From NCBI RefSeq assembly GCF_020283565.1, contig NC_060063.1, positions 17,798,720-17,862,719 on the forward strand: a DNA stretch of 64,000 nt. The letters are read 5' to 3'. The position numbers and the translations under genes are program-made. Below, one piece after another: positions 1-10,281 of this stretch. Source of the DNA: Trifolium pratense (taxonomy: Eukaryota > Streptophyta > Magnoliopsida > Fabales > Fabaceae). How positions within the stretch are numbered: position 1 is the stretch's first letter; each line of letters opens with the position of its first letter. The notes below the pieces were generated by a model. That model had not been told where the DNA came from. It saw only the letters and a list, made by a program, of their open reading frames with translations, and searched no databases.

Positions 1-437
1 CATGAAAACATTTCAAAGAAAATGTCATCAACAACCACACCATTCATACTAGACTGACCTATGGTTTTAAGAGATCTTGGTTTATCTAGAATTACAATTT
101 CAGAGACTGATCTCACAGATGTTTCAACACTACCCACAACATTTGAACTGACAAAAATCTTTAACAGAGGTAACAACATTTAATTCAACATTAGGGGTGA
201 CAGCTGAATCAATGAGGTTATCAAAACGAGTTTGGTAGGTTTATTAACATCATCAACAAACATAAATAGACTTTTCTAGGACCTTTTGAGAGATAAGATT
301 AACATGGATAATGGATTTAGAAATAGGTTTCCTAGATGATGCGCATTTTGTTCACCATGCAAAATAGAAGTAGTTTCAGATGGATTCAAAGTATTCACAG
401 ACCTTTTATGCATTCCCTTCTGACACGTGGTTGATCA
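1..437 (-). pseudogene. Decayed ORF remnant of the element 1-7311 (part 2)
   Basis: On the minus strand one frame reads through most of the first 180 bases as a Ser/Val-rich peptide containing SVETSVRSVSEIV and SMNGVVVDDIFFEMF. It resembles the low-complexity part of an env-position ORF rather than gag or pol, but no family can be named. It continues beyond the window edge and ends at the solo LTR inserted at 438. The remnants at 4286-4942 are probably from the same or a neighbouring ORF. Confidence 0.35.
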
Positions 438-2758
438 TGTAACGACCCAAATTTATTATTCACTATTTAAGTGTTTAATTATTTGGTGATGTAGTTTTTA
501 AGTAAGATAGTAACTTTAAGTTATTTATCGAGAGCTTTAGTTATTAAGCGAGTAGAGAGAGAGTTAACGTGTTATTGGGCCATGCCAATTGGGCTTGAGG
601 CCCAATGGGCCTTGTGTGTGTGAGGGGCGCCCATATGGCCTAGGGGAAGGGAGAAACATTTCATTTTTCTCATGTTCATGTGAGAAAGAGAGGAAGAAGA
701 GGAGAGCTTGGGAGCTAGAGCAAGGGGAGAGCTAGGGATTCGAGATCTTCGTCGTGTTTTCTTCGAATCCAGGTAAGAGAGTAGATTTCATATTCGTGGG
801 TGACTCGAGGAAGGGGAGAATGTCGATTTCTCCTCACCCGAACTTCCTCCACCCCATTTTCGTTTTAGTGTGAATGGATTTTCTTAATGGAAATCGATTC
901 TAAGGTTCATAACATGCTTAATATGCTTTTATCATGATGTTTGAACGAATTTATTGGATAAAAAATGAGAATTTGTTGATGTTTGAGCAAGAACATTGGT
1001 ATTTATGAGTTTTTGAGTAAAAGTGTAGAATCACTACTTTTTGATGTGTTTTGTTGTAGATCGGTGAAATGAACTGACCTTTTATGTTTATATACATGTT
1101 ATATGCGTGAAAACAAACTTATTTGGGATTTGGAACATCAAAAATGGGATTTTTGGGTGGATTTATGCTCAAACCCGAAAATAGAGCTCCTGTGGCTGGC
1201 ATGCTGGCTGGGCCAGCCTTGCAGCGAGGCCTGGCTTTCTCTGGCTGAAGCCAGTAAGCCTCTGGTTCCTGCTAGTTTTTCTGGCTTTCTCTGGCTGAAG
1301 CCAGTAAGCCTCTGGTTCCTGCTAGTTTTTCTGGCTTTCTCTGGCTGAAGCCAGTAAGCCTCTGGTTCCTGCTAGTTTTTCTGGCTTTCTCTGGCTGAAG
1401 CCAGTAAGCCTCTGGTTCCTGCTAGTTTTTCTGGCTTTCTCTGGCTGAAGCCAGTAAGCCTCTGGTTCCTGCTAGTTTCTCTGGCTTTCTCTGGCTGAAG
1501 CCACCATGACAGACTAGAACTTGTTGATGTTTCTAAGTGCAATTAAAGGTTTGTAACATGTGATTAGAGTATTCTAACATGCAATTAGGTGTTTATAACC
1601 ATGATTAATTGTATTGTGATGATAGTTGTTGATTATATTTGTGGAATATGATTGTGTTGATGATGTTTGTTTAAATGTCAAAAGAAGTATATTAAGGTGT
1701 TAATCAACTTAATAAAGAAGGATATTAGAATTATGTTATTCTAATAAAGACGGATATTAAGGTATTGATTATCTTAATAAAGACGGACGTTGGATAGTGT
1801 TCCACGTTATTGTTGACGGACTATATGCCAAAATTGTTGATGAATATATTCATGAGTTTGAGTGCATGCATCATGAATATTTAGGGATATTGGCTTGTCC
1901 AATAAAGAAGGATATCGAACTATATTTGTTTGATAAAGACGGATATCGGAGGTGAAATACTCTGATAAAGACGATGGTACCACATGCATTAGAGGTGTCT
2001 AGAGGACATAACATGAATGTGAAGCATTAGATTGCATTAGGGATTATGTGTGCATTTTATAATAAATGATGTTTGACACATACTTGGTAAATGTTGATTG
2101 TTAATCCGTATGTGAGGAGCAGAGTCCGTCATGACTATAAAATGAACAACGCAGGGTCCGTCATGACCATAATCTGAACAATGTATTTGTTGATGTTTTG
2201 GTATTGTCCGAGACGACGTGAAACTATATGCTTGATGTATTTTGTGGATGTTTGATTAGGTGATAAATGAAGTATATGCATGATATATGAATATGCATGA
2301 ATGATGGTGATGTATATGTATAATGTATGATTATGCATGTTTTTATGAAGAAGTGTTTAAGTACCATTTACTTACACTTGTATATTTTGAGTATGTTATC
2401 TAACTCTCTTTTATGTGTTATGTGCTGGATCGTTGGGGGTCCAGATTTACAGGTTTTGTGGTATTCGATGTCGAGTCGTCGGTGAAGCTCCGCTCTGATT
2501 GTGACACGGGAAAAAGGGGTTTTATATGTATATAGAGTCTCCTTATCTAGGTTGTTTTGTATAGCTAATAAATACATTAGTTGATTTAACATTTGTATAA
2601 ACAAGTATTTTTACTAATTAACTACATTAGTATTATTTTGGTAGAGGAGTGTAATACTCGAACCGATATAAATAAATTAAATGTGATTTTCCGTTGCGTA
2701 TTTTGAAAAAGATTTTACTAAAAGTATAAATATATAAATAATGGGTTTGGGTGTTACA
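438..2758 (+). mobile_element. Solo LTR (2321 bp) of a Ty3-like family, TSD GATCA
   Basis: The block begins TGTAACGACCC and ends GGGTGTTACA, with 5' TG / 3' CA and a short terminal inverted repeat. The flanks GATCA (433-437) and GATCA (2759-2763) form an exact 5 bp target-site duplication. There is no second LTR and no internal domain, so this is a solo LTR left by LTR-LTR recombination. Homology with 61997-63543 (for example the stretch around GCGAGTAG...GTTAACGTGT and GGGCTTGAGGCCCAATGGGC) supports the LTR call. A 50 bp minisatellite sits inside. It is inserted in the internal region of the minus-strand Copia-like element. Confidence 0.88.
1231..1502 (+). repeat. 50 bp minisatellite inside the solo LTR
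   Basis: The unit starting CTGGCTTTCTCTGGCTGAAG repeats at 1231, 1281, 1331, 1381 and 1431, with a final partial unit at 1481. That is five full copies plus 20 bases at an exact 50 bp period. Copies are almost identical; the fifth has one T-to-C change near its end. The unit contains an imperfect palindrome (CTGGCTgaagCCAG). The related LTR at 61997-63543 carries an unrelated-looking GCTCGCTGAGC array at the equivalent place. Confidence 0.93.
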
Positions 2759-4285
2759 GATCACACTGTCCATTTCACTTCCTTGTTGATCTTATAGGAA
2801 ACATGTCTCGAATAATGTTCTAACATTCAGTCAGACATTGTCTTCTTTTACTTGCATTAATCAACACATCTTCAAACATACTGTGTTCCACTTGATTCGA
2901 AGTGTTCTCCTTTCACTTAGTGACACATACCAAGACATCTGAATATCCCATTTGTGACATCTCTCAATAATGAAGACTCTTGGAAAGTCCTTCCAAAAAA
3001 AACAATCTGTAGAGAAAAATAAATTCTCCCAGACTCAACCATTTAACCACTCGAGAGATATGTGGATAACTGATATAATTATTCAGCTTTACATGACTAG
3101 AATCAACCATGCCTTGTTAATAATTTCATAATGTCACAACATGTTGTCTGACATCATATTCTCATATGAGGCATAAGATCTCCATAAGCTTGTACAACAC
3201 TCTAGACAATATATATGTACCAATGCAATCCACAGATAAACACATGACTCTACCTGTCATAGATAATCAGGGCTCCAGCTGAAGATGAAAACTCGAGCAC
3301 TAAATGAAAACATGTGAAAGACTTCATGCTTTCATGTTGAAGGGAAACACCAACTCCTTCAGTAGAATCGATTATGAGTCAGATATTCTCACTTCTTGAG
3401 AATACATCCAAGCATTCTGACCTCTTCACTTAACAAGGACACATCTGATCAATGTCCTAGCAGAACCACACTATGTATCATGACCTTTTGAATAGGCAGG
3501 ATGCCATGCATACAAGGTGTAAAGTCACTCACAAAATCCAAAACATCTTAGTTTGCTTAAAAGCTTGACTAAGATCCTGATTATCAACCATTTTCTAGAG
3601 TGACTTGTAACAGAAGAAAACCAAAGACAATTATCAAACCTCAGTATTTGACAATATTCTTCTGCCCTTACATTCACTAGTAGTTGTTGATACTAGTGGA
3701 ATAAATAGTCATGCATTGCCAGAGCATACTATTAAAACAAGATCAGAACCTCCACATTTTGATTCACATAGTCAGAAACGCGTCTTCTAACCATACAGCT
3801 TGAGCACTCCCATGCACAATCTCAAGCACCTTCCACAGAACAGCCATCAGTATATATGATGTCACAACATTATTTGGGACATCATCTTCTGATTTTGGAA
3901 CCCAATTACATTGGTTCATAAATCATCATTCAAAAGGACTCATTGTGCATAGACATCCTTCAAGAATCTTCCAATAGAGTACCATCAATGCAGATCATCC
4001 AGGTTTTTCAAAACACCTTAATACCATGAAGAGAAATATACTCTCCGAACAATAAAGTTCAGACTACATAATTACACAGCTCTTCAGACAAATATATCAG
4101 TTTTATGCATAACTTCAACAAAGGATATACGGATACTTAGCTCCCATTAAAGTATTCATCATTTGTCAGATAGGATTACCTTCTCACACAAGGTAGGACA
4201 TTAGATCTGACATCATTCTTCTGCACATATATGGCACCAACAGATAACATCCACTCATGACAGTTATTCTTACAAAAAAGTCATT

Positions 4286-4942
4286 TCAGATTAGGTCAGT
4301 TGCTTGACCTTGTACTCCACCCTGAGTAGAACCAGCATCCTTGGCTGAAGGAGCAGATGTTGGAGAAGATGTTTCAACATTAATTCTAACATCAATCTCA
4401 ATCTCATTGGTTTCATCCTGAACTATGGTCTGAAGATACCATAGTAGTCCATAACTCTTGCAAGGGGACACAGGAGAATCAACCATCAGTAGTTGATCAA
4501 CCTTCAATATCAAATCATCCACACATGCAGGGACGTGCATATTTTACATCTCAAAAACTTCTTCTAATGTTCCAACCCCTTGTCTTACTTTGAGATGTTT
4601 GATGCCATTCTTCTGAACCTATAGAGGAGATTCCCTCTAACAGGTATCTGGAACACTTTGATCCAACATAATATCAGGTACCACAGATGTGATAGTACTT
4701 AGCACAACATCAGTCTTAGGTGCCAAAGATGTACCGACATTCGACACAACATCATTTTCAGAGACAGATCCTTTGAGAGACTCATCAACAAACTCACTTG
4801 TAACCTTAGTGGAAGCATTAAATACATCAGATGGATTTTCCTTGGTTAGTGTGCACCAGACAATGGAGAGAGGGATGCAACATATACTTCCTTTCACTTC
4901 AACACAAGCATACATCTTGAAGGGAAGTAAAAACTTCGTCAA
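4286..4942 (-). pseudogene. Decayed ORF remnants of the element 1-7311 (part 1)
   Basis: Two minus-strand open stretches, 4942-4637 (101 codons) and 4540-4286 (84 codons), are rich in Asp, Val, Ser and Thr (for example SVSENDVVSNVGTSL). They look like remnants of a low-complexity env-position or gag-tail ORF. No zinc knuckle, protease or RT motif is visible. The rest of 2764-6011 shows no readable ORF above this size on the element strand. I do not recognise a specific family. Confidence 0.35.
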
Positions 4943-6011
4943 TCTTAATTCAAAAGATATCTTTAATGCACAAGGTAAAGAATTAACTTCACCAAAAATA
5001 CCAGAGAACCATAATCCTTTGGTCCCAAAAAAATAAATCCTCCTTGTTTAATCATGCATTCATGCAACTAGATATTATCACAAGAATATAACATGCATGG
5101 TTAAAACATCATATAACACATCAACACTGCACACAACTTCAACTACCACTTACTTGGATCAGACATGAACTAACCCAAGAGGTCAACCATATGTTGTTCG
5201 TGTCCCAAGAAACTTATCTAAGACATGTTTCTAGCGTAGAAACCATCTCAGACACAGATGCCTCCTCTTCCAGGTCAGGAGAAGGTTCCAAACATATGTA
5301 ACCAACACACACTTGTTTAGCACCCAAGCATCTGGCATGCCCTACTGTCATCCAACAAAATTCTGCAGAATCTGCTCTTCAGATGTTCCGTCAGATGTTC
5401 CAACATCTGATAAGACATCAGTTCCCTTCTAACAGAACACACCAAGAAATCCTTTATCAAAGCCAATGGAGGTTAGCTTTTTAGAGTTGGAAGCAAAAAT
5501 AAATTGCTCATAACTTCCCTCAGATTCCTATTCAACAAACTCGTATATGAGTGCCTTTATGAGTGGACTTAAGATCACCCCCAAGTATCTTTGGCATCTC
5601 TAACAAGTTAATAAAAAAAAACTCTCCTCGAGCATCACCACACCAGGGCTTACATCATAGAACGGAGTGGTGCATCCTCAACAAACAAAACCACCAGGAG
5701 TTTTCCATCAGATATGTATGCAGCAGAATTCAAACCACAAAACTCCTCAACAAACTTCAGGCACACTACAATAACACATGTTTGAAAATAAATCAAACCA
5801 TACAGTAACTCATCACAAGATCTACACGCCTGAACAACAAAAGATAGGTCTAATACACACCCTATCATGAATAGTCCATCCTCCACTTCTAGGGACCATT
5901 CAATCAATGTGAACTTCTCCAAGTTCAAACAAATTTTCAGCATTCCTTACTTGCCCATAACCAGAAAGTATCTTCCCTAAGATCTCATCCAGAAAATAGA
6001 ACAGGATGTCT

Positions 6012-6023
6012 GCTCTGATACCA
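6012..6023 (-). other. Primer-binding site (tRNA-iMet type)
   Basis: On the minus strand TGGTATCAGAGC follows two bases after the LTR end at 6026. This is complementary to the 3' end of initiator tRNA-Met, the usual primer of plant Copia elements, and it fixes both the LTR boundary and the element's orientation. Confidence 0.85.
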
Positions 6024-6025
6024 AT

Positions 6026-7311
6026 TGAAATTCTGGAATAGCAGAACCAGATGTTGTATAGAATGTCGAGACATCTGGCCTGACATGAATAACACGGCAA
6101 GGCATATAACATTAAAACGGATACTGAGGAATAATGTTTGATCAGATGTTCCAACATTTAACTTAAAGAGAATGTCATACTTAATGTTGGAACATCTTAC
6201 GAAACATAATAAAATCAACAAGTAAATAAACTGCACAGGAAATTGTTAACCCAGTTCAGCCAACCTGCCTACTCTGGGGGATACCAATCCAGGAAGGAAA
6301 TCCACTAATAGCTCTAGTCACTAAGACCTCCAGCAAACCCTTTGAATTTACGTCTTACACTAAGACCTCCAGCAAACCCTCGGTTTACGTCTTACACTAA
6401 GACCTCCAGCAAATCCTAGGTTTACGCCTTATGACCTCGACACTACGCATGCAACTTCTGCCTAGGAACTCCTAGACATGAGATCCCATCTCACTTCCAC
6501 TCAACCAACACAACCTGTGTTGTTTATACAATGTTGAATACAATGTAGTGACAATCTCCGTGACATACTTTACTCTTGCTTAAAAGCTTCGAGTAAATCA
6601 CACATAGTTAACTCCGTACTTCAAAGCTTAGGAGTAACCTTAAAACAATAACAAACTCAGTTCTTAACTCGTGTTATAGAATCCACAAGTAAGAATCACA
6701 ATTAAAAAATACAAACACTATCTCCTTGCTTAAAAGCTTCAGAGATATTACAAAACTCTACTCATTACCTAAAGGTTTCTGAGTGAGGACATAGTGACCA
6801 TCTCACAACCCGAGTGGTTCACTTACACCAAGTCTCCTAGAGAGTGGCTTAAAGACACGAAACCCTAAAGACTACATCTTTGATGAACAATGGTTTCCGT
6901 TCATAAAATATTGGTCTTGAGTCTTCTTTATATAGACAGAGCTAGCACACTCCTGATCATCCAAGATAAGCTTCAGAACACAGCTGGTCTTTGAGTCACG
7001 TCCAGCTAAGCAAATCAGGCCTTAATAAAAACTTTCCTAAAATGGTTGATCCTCTTTAGGAAATAAACAATGTGTTAATCATTCCATTAAGTCATGATAA
7101 GAACATATCTTCACTAATAACGTCTTGATCAGATCAAATCTTGATATACACGTTTGTAGAGTGGATTTCCATATATAGCAGATACGTGTAATAAATGCGC
7201 GAGATTTGGGCAATCTGACTGTCGTACCCAAACATGTTACAACATTTCGTCCAACATCTTTTGTACCCAACATGTTTTAGCAAAATGAGGCCAACACACA
7301 AATATCCAACA
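6026..7311 (-). repeat. 5' LTR of the minus-strand Copia-like element
   Basis: The LTR runs (minus strand) from TGTTGGATATTTG at 7311 to CCAGAATTTCA at 6026, 1286 bp. Its near end abuts the primer-binding site. It shares its termini and several interior blocks with the 1007 bp solo LTR at 54687-55693, which is plus-oriented. Examples are the GGAGGTCTTAGT...GGCGTAAA repeats and the GGAACTCCTAGACATGAGATCCCATCTC region. A short internal repeat of the TAAGACCTCCAGCAAACCCT type occurs three times around 6327-6419. Confidence 0.85.
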
Positions 7312-10018
7312 CTTTCAATCTTGCCCGGATTTGCTTAACTTTATCCGTTGTTTGTTGCACCATTTCAGGCCCTACAATTATGCTTTCACCATCTTGGTAC
7401 CAACACAAAGGAGTCTGACATCTTCTCCCGTAAAGTGCCTCAAATGGAGCCATTCCGATGCTCGCATGATAACTATTGTTATAAGTAAATTCCACTAAAG
7501 GCAACACATCATCCCAACTTCCTCGATCATCTAGCACACATGCTCTTAACAAATCTTCCAATGATTGATTTGTTCTTTCCGTTTGGCCGTCCGTTTATGG
7601 ATGATAAGCCGAACTCATTTTCAACTTCGTTCCCAAAGCATCATGAAGTGTTTTCCAAAAATGTGAAGTAAATTTTGGATCTCGATCCGAAACAATGCTC
7701 GAAGGTATTCCATGTAATTTCACAATCTCCGCAATATAAATGTCGGTTAACTTCTCCGCGGTGTCGGTAACTTTAACCGCTAAAAAGTGAGCGGATTTTG
7801 TCAATCTATCCACTATCACCCAAATTGAATCCTTCCTTTTTCTTGTCTTGGGCAATCCCGTGATAAAGTCCATGGATATACTATCCCACTTCCACTCTGG
7901 TATATCCAACGGATGCAACATTCCCGCCAGTTTTTGATGCTCCACCTTCGCTTTTTGACATGTCAAACACGCCGCCACATATTCCGCCACATTTCTTTTC
8001 ATACCCGGCCACCAAAAATCTTTTCTCAAGTCTTGATACATTTTAGTGGCTCCGGGGTGGATACTCAATTTACTTTTGTGAGCTTCCTCAAGGATTGTGT
8101 TCCTCAAATTTTTAACATCCGGCACACACACCCTTCCATTACATCTCAAAATATTATCCGCCCCCACTTTGAATTCGGTGGTCGTTCCTCGAATTATCAA
8201 GTCTCTCTTTGACATAAGCAATTCATCATCTTGACAATTTGCAATTTCTTCCAACAACCCACTAGAAATAGTAATCATTCCCAATTTCAAAGCGCCCGGT
8301 GCAAACTTTACCGTGAGGTGTAAATCACGAAACATCTTCAACAATTCATGTTGACTAGCCATTACCGCTGAACATGCCGACACACTTTTTCTACTCAAAG
8401 CATCTGCCACCACATTAGCTTTTCCGGGGTGATATTCTAATGTGAAGTCAAAATCCTTAAGCGTCTCCATCCACCTCCTTTGCCTCATATTTAATTCCTT
8501 TTGATCGAAGAGGTACTTTAAACTTATATGGTCACTGAACACCACAAAAGTGCATCCATACAAATAATGCCTCCAAATCTTCAAAGCAAAAACTACCTCC
8601 GCAAGCTCTAAATCATGTGTGGGATAATTCTTTTCATGCACCTTTAATTGTCGTGACGCATAAGCTACCGCTTTCTTGTGTTGCATAAGCACACATCCAA
8701 GCCCTTGATAAGACGCATCACAATAAACTTCATACGGCTCATCGGATTGAGGTAGAACCAACACCGGTGATGTAGTCAAAAGCTTCTTCAACAATTGAAA
8801 ACTAGCTTCACATTTGTCCGTCCAGGCAAAAGGTTGATCTTTTCGTGTAAGTTGTGTCATCGGCGCCACAATTTTAGCAAAACCTTCAATGAACCTCCGA
8901 TAATAGCCCGCTAAACCCACAAAACTTCGTACATCGGTGACAGTTTGTGGTTGGTTCCATGAAAGTACCGTATCAATCTTAGCCGGATCCACGGCTATCC
9001 CCTCTTTTGATATAACATGGCCGAGAAAATTCACTTTTTTCAACCAAAACTCACACTTCGACGGGTTGGCATAAAGCTTGTTGTCGCGCAAAACTTGCAA
9101 AACTAGGCGAAGATGCTCTTCGTGCTCTTCTTCACTCTTCGAATATACAAGTATATCATCAATAAACACCACGACGAACTTGTCCAAGAATGGATGAAAT
9201 ATTCTATTCATGTAGTCCATAAAAATAGCGGGTGCATTTGTCACTCCAAATGGCATCACCAAATACTCATAATGTCCATAACGCGTGCGAAATGCCGTTT
9301 TTTGCACATCTTCATCCCTCACCCTTATCTGGTGGTAACCCGACTTCAAATCAATTTTAGAAAATACCGACACATCCTTCAATTGATCCATTAAATCGTC
9401 AATTCGTGGCAAGGGATAACGATTCTTAATGGTCACCTTGTTGAGCTTCCGGTAATCTACACATAACCGTGACTTTCCATCCTTCTTTTTCACCAACAAA
9501 ACTGGCGCTCCCCACGGCGATACACTTGGCCTTATGAATCCCTTTCCCAACAAGTCTTCTATTTGACTTTTCAACTCGATTAGCTCAGCTGGAGCCATTC
9601 GATAAGGAGACTCCGAAATCGGTCCCGTTCCCGGATGCAAATCAATAAAAAATTCCACTTCTCGGATCGGAGGAAAACCTGGAATTTCCAACGGAAAAAC
9701 GTCTTGGAATTGTTGAACTACTCGCACATCTTCCACAATAATGCCCGAGGTGACTTCTATACTCGAAAGTGACATAAGCTCCGTTTCCCCATTTCTCATA
9801 GTTACTACAAGCCTATTAGCTGACAGATATCTAGCAACTCCCGGTTCGGGGAAAAAGGCTAATTTACGGGCACAGTCCAAAATAACATAATGGTAAGATA
9901 ACCAATCCATCCCGAGAATGATCTCGAGAGACTTAAGGGGCAAACATATCCAATTGACCAGAAAATCTCTATTCTGAATCATCACCAAACAATGTAAACA
10001 TGCTGTATTAACTACCAA
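7312..10018 (-). pseudogene. Ty3 pol: end of protease, RT, RNase H, partial integrase; one nonsense codon
   Basis: The main frame (10018 to 7598) opens in the C-terminal end of the aspartic protease ([10 protein letters not shown], about residue 35), missing its DTG site. RT follows ([20 protein letters not shown], then [10 protein letters not shown], the YxDD-equivalent catalytic site), then RNase H ([24 protein letters not shown]), then the integrase zinc-binding region (CLTCQKAK) and core ([18 protein letters not shown]). In the conserved integrase segment following AYHP a TAA stands where CAA (Gln) is expected (7595-7597), a single C-to-T change. The frame then continues unchanged (SLEDLLRACVLDD...) to the breakpoint at 7311. 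Without gag, protease site and complete integrase the copy cannot act on its own. Confidence 0.85.
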
Positions 10019-10266
10019 ATCTTTTAATCAAATCCTTTTCCAATTCCACAGAATTTTCCACATCCAACATATAAGGATTAAAGTAGCTACGGTATGGTTG
10101 GTTGAAGACACACATTAACGAAATGAGTTAATACACTACTAACTAGCAAACAAGACTCACTACTACCCACTAACGATTCGCTAAACCGACGCGACTCTAA
10201 TCTTAACTGACTGACCTCAGACTGTTAACTCACGTACACACTTTCCCTTTGAAGATCTACTGCCGA

Positions 10267-10278
10267 GCTCTGATACCA
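10267..10278 (-). other. Primer-binding site (tRNA-Met type) of the minus-strand Tekay-like element
   Basis: On the minus strand the LTR terminus TGTTACA at 10282 is followed within a few bases by TGGTATCAGAGC. This defines the inner LTR boundary and the orientation. Confidence 0.85.
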
Positions 10279-10281
10279 AAA

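Larger units (their letters stand above)
1..7311 (-). mobile_element. Copia-like LTR element lacking gag-pol, minus strand, partial (3' end outside window)
   Basis: Read on the minus strand, a 1286 bp 5' LTR (7311 to 6026) is followed by a tRNA-Met primer-binding site and about 3.7 kb of internal sequence, excluding the solo LTR inserted at 438-2758. No gag, integrase or reverse transcriptase can be read. Only short decayed ORFs remain, including one at the left edge. The LTR starts TGTTGGATATTTG and ends CCAGAATTTCA, as does the solo LTR at 54687-55693, so the family is present twice. The element sits in the integrase of a minus-strand Ty3 element; the flanking CTTTC at 7312-7316 is the expected right TSD copy. 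A Sirevirus-derived large non-autonomous element is the best guess. Confidence 0.72.

Noticed and set aside
1103..1348. 81-codon ORF with Trp/Leu-rich repeats
   Set aside because: It is the translation of the 50 bp minisatellite inside a solo LTR; no start context or conserved family.
1231..1502. CRISPR-like array
   Set aside because: Contiguous 50 bp tandem copies without unique spacers, in plant DNA.
6012..6023. tRNA gene fragment
   Set aside because: Only a 12-base complement of a tRNA 3' end next to an LTR, that is a primer-binding site; no cloverleaf.
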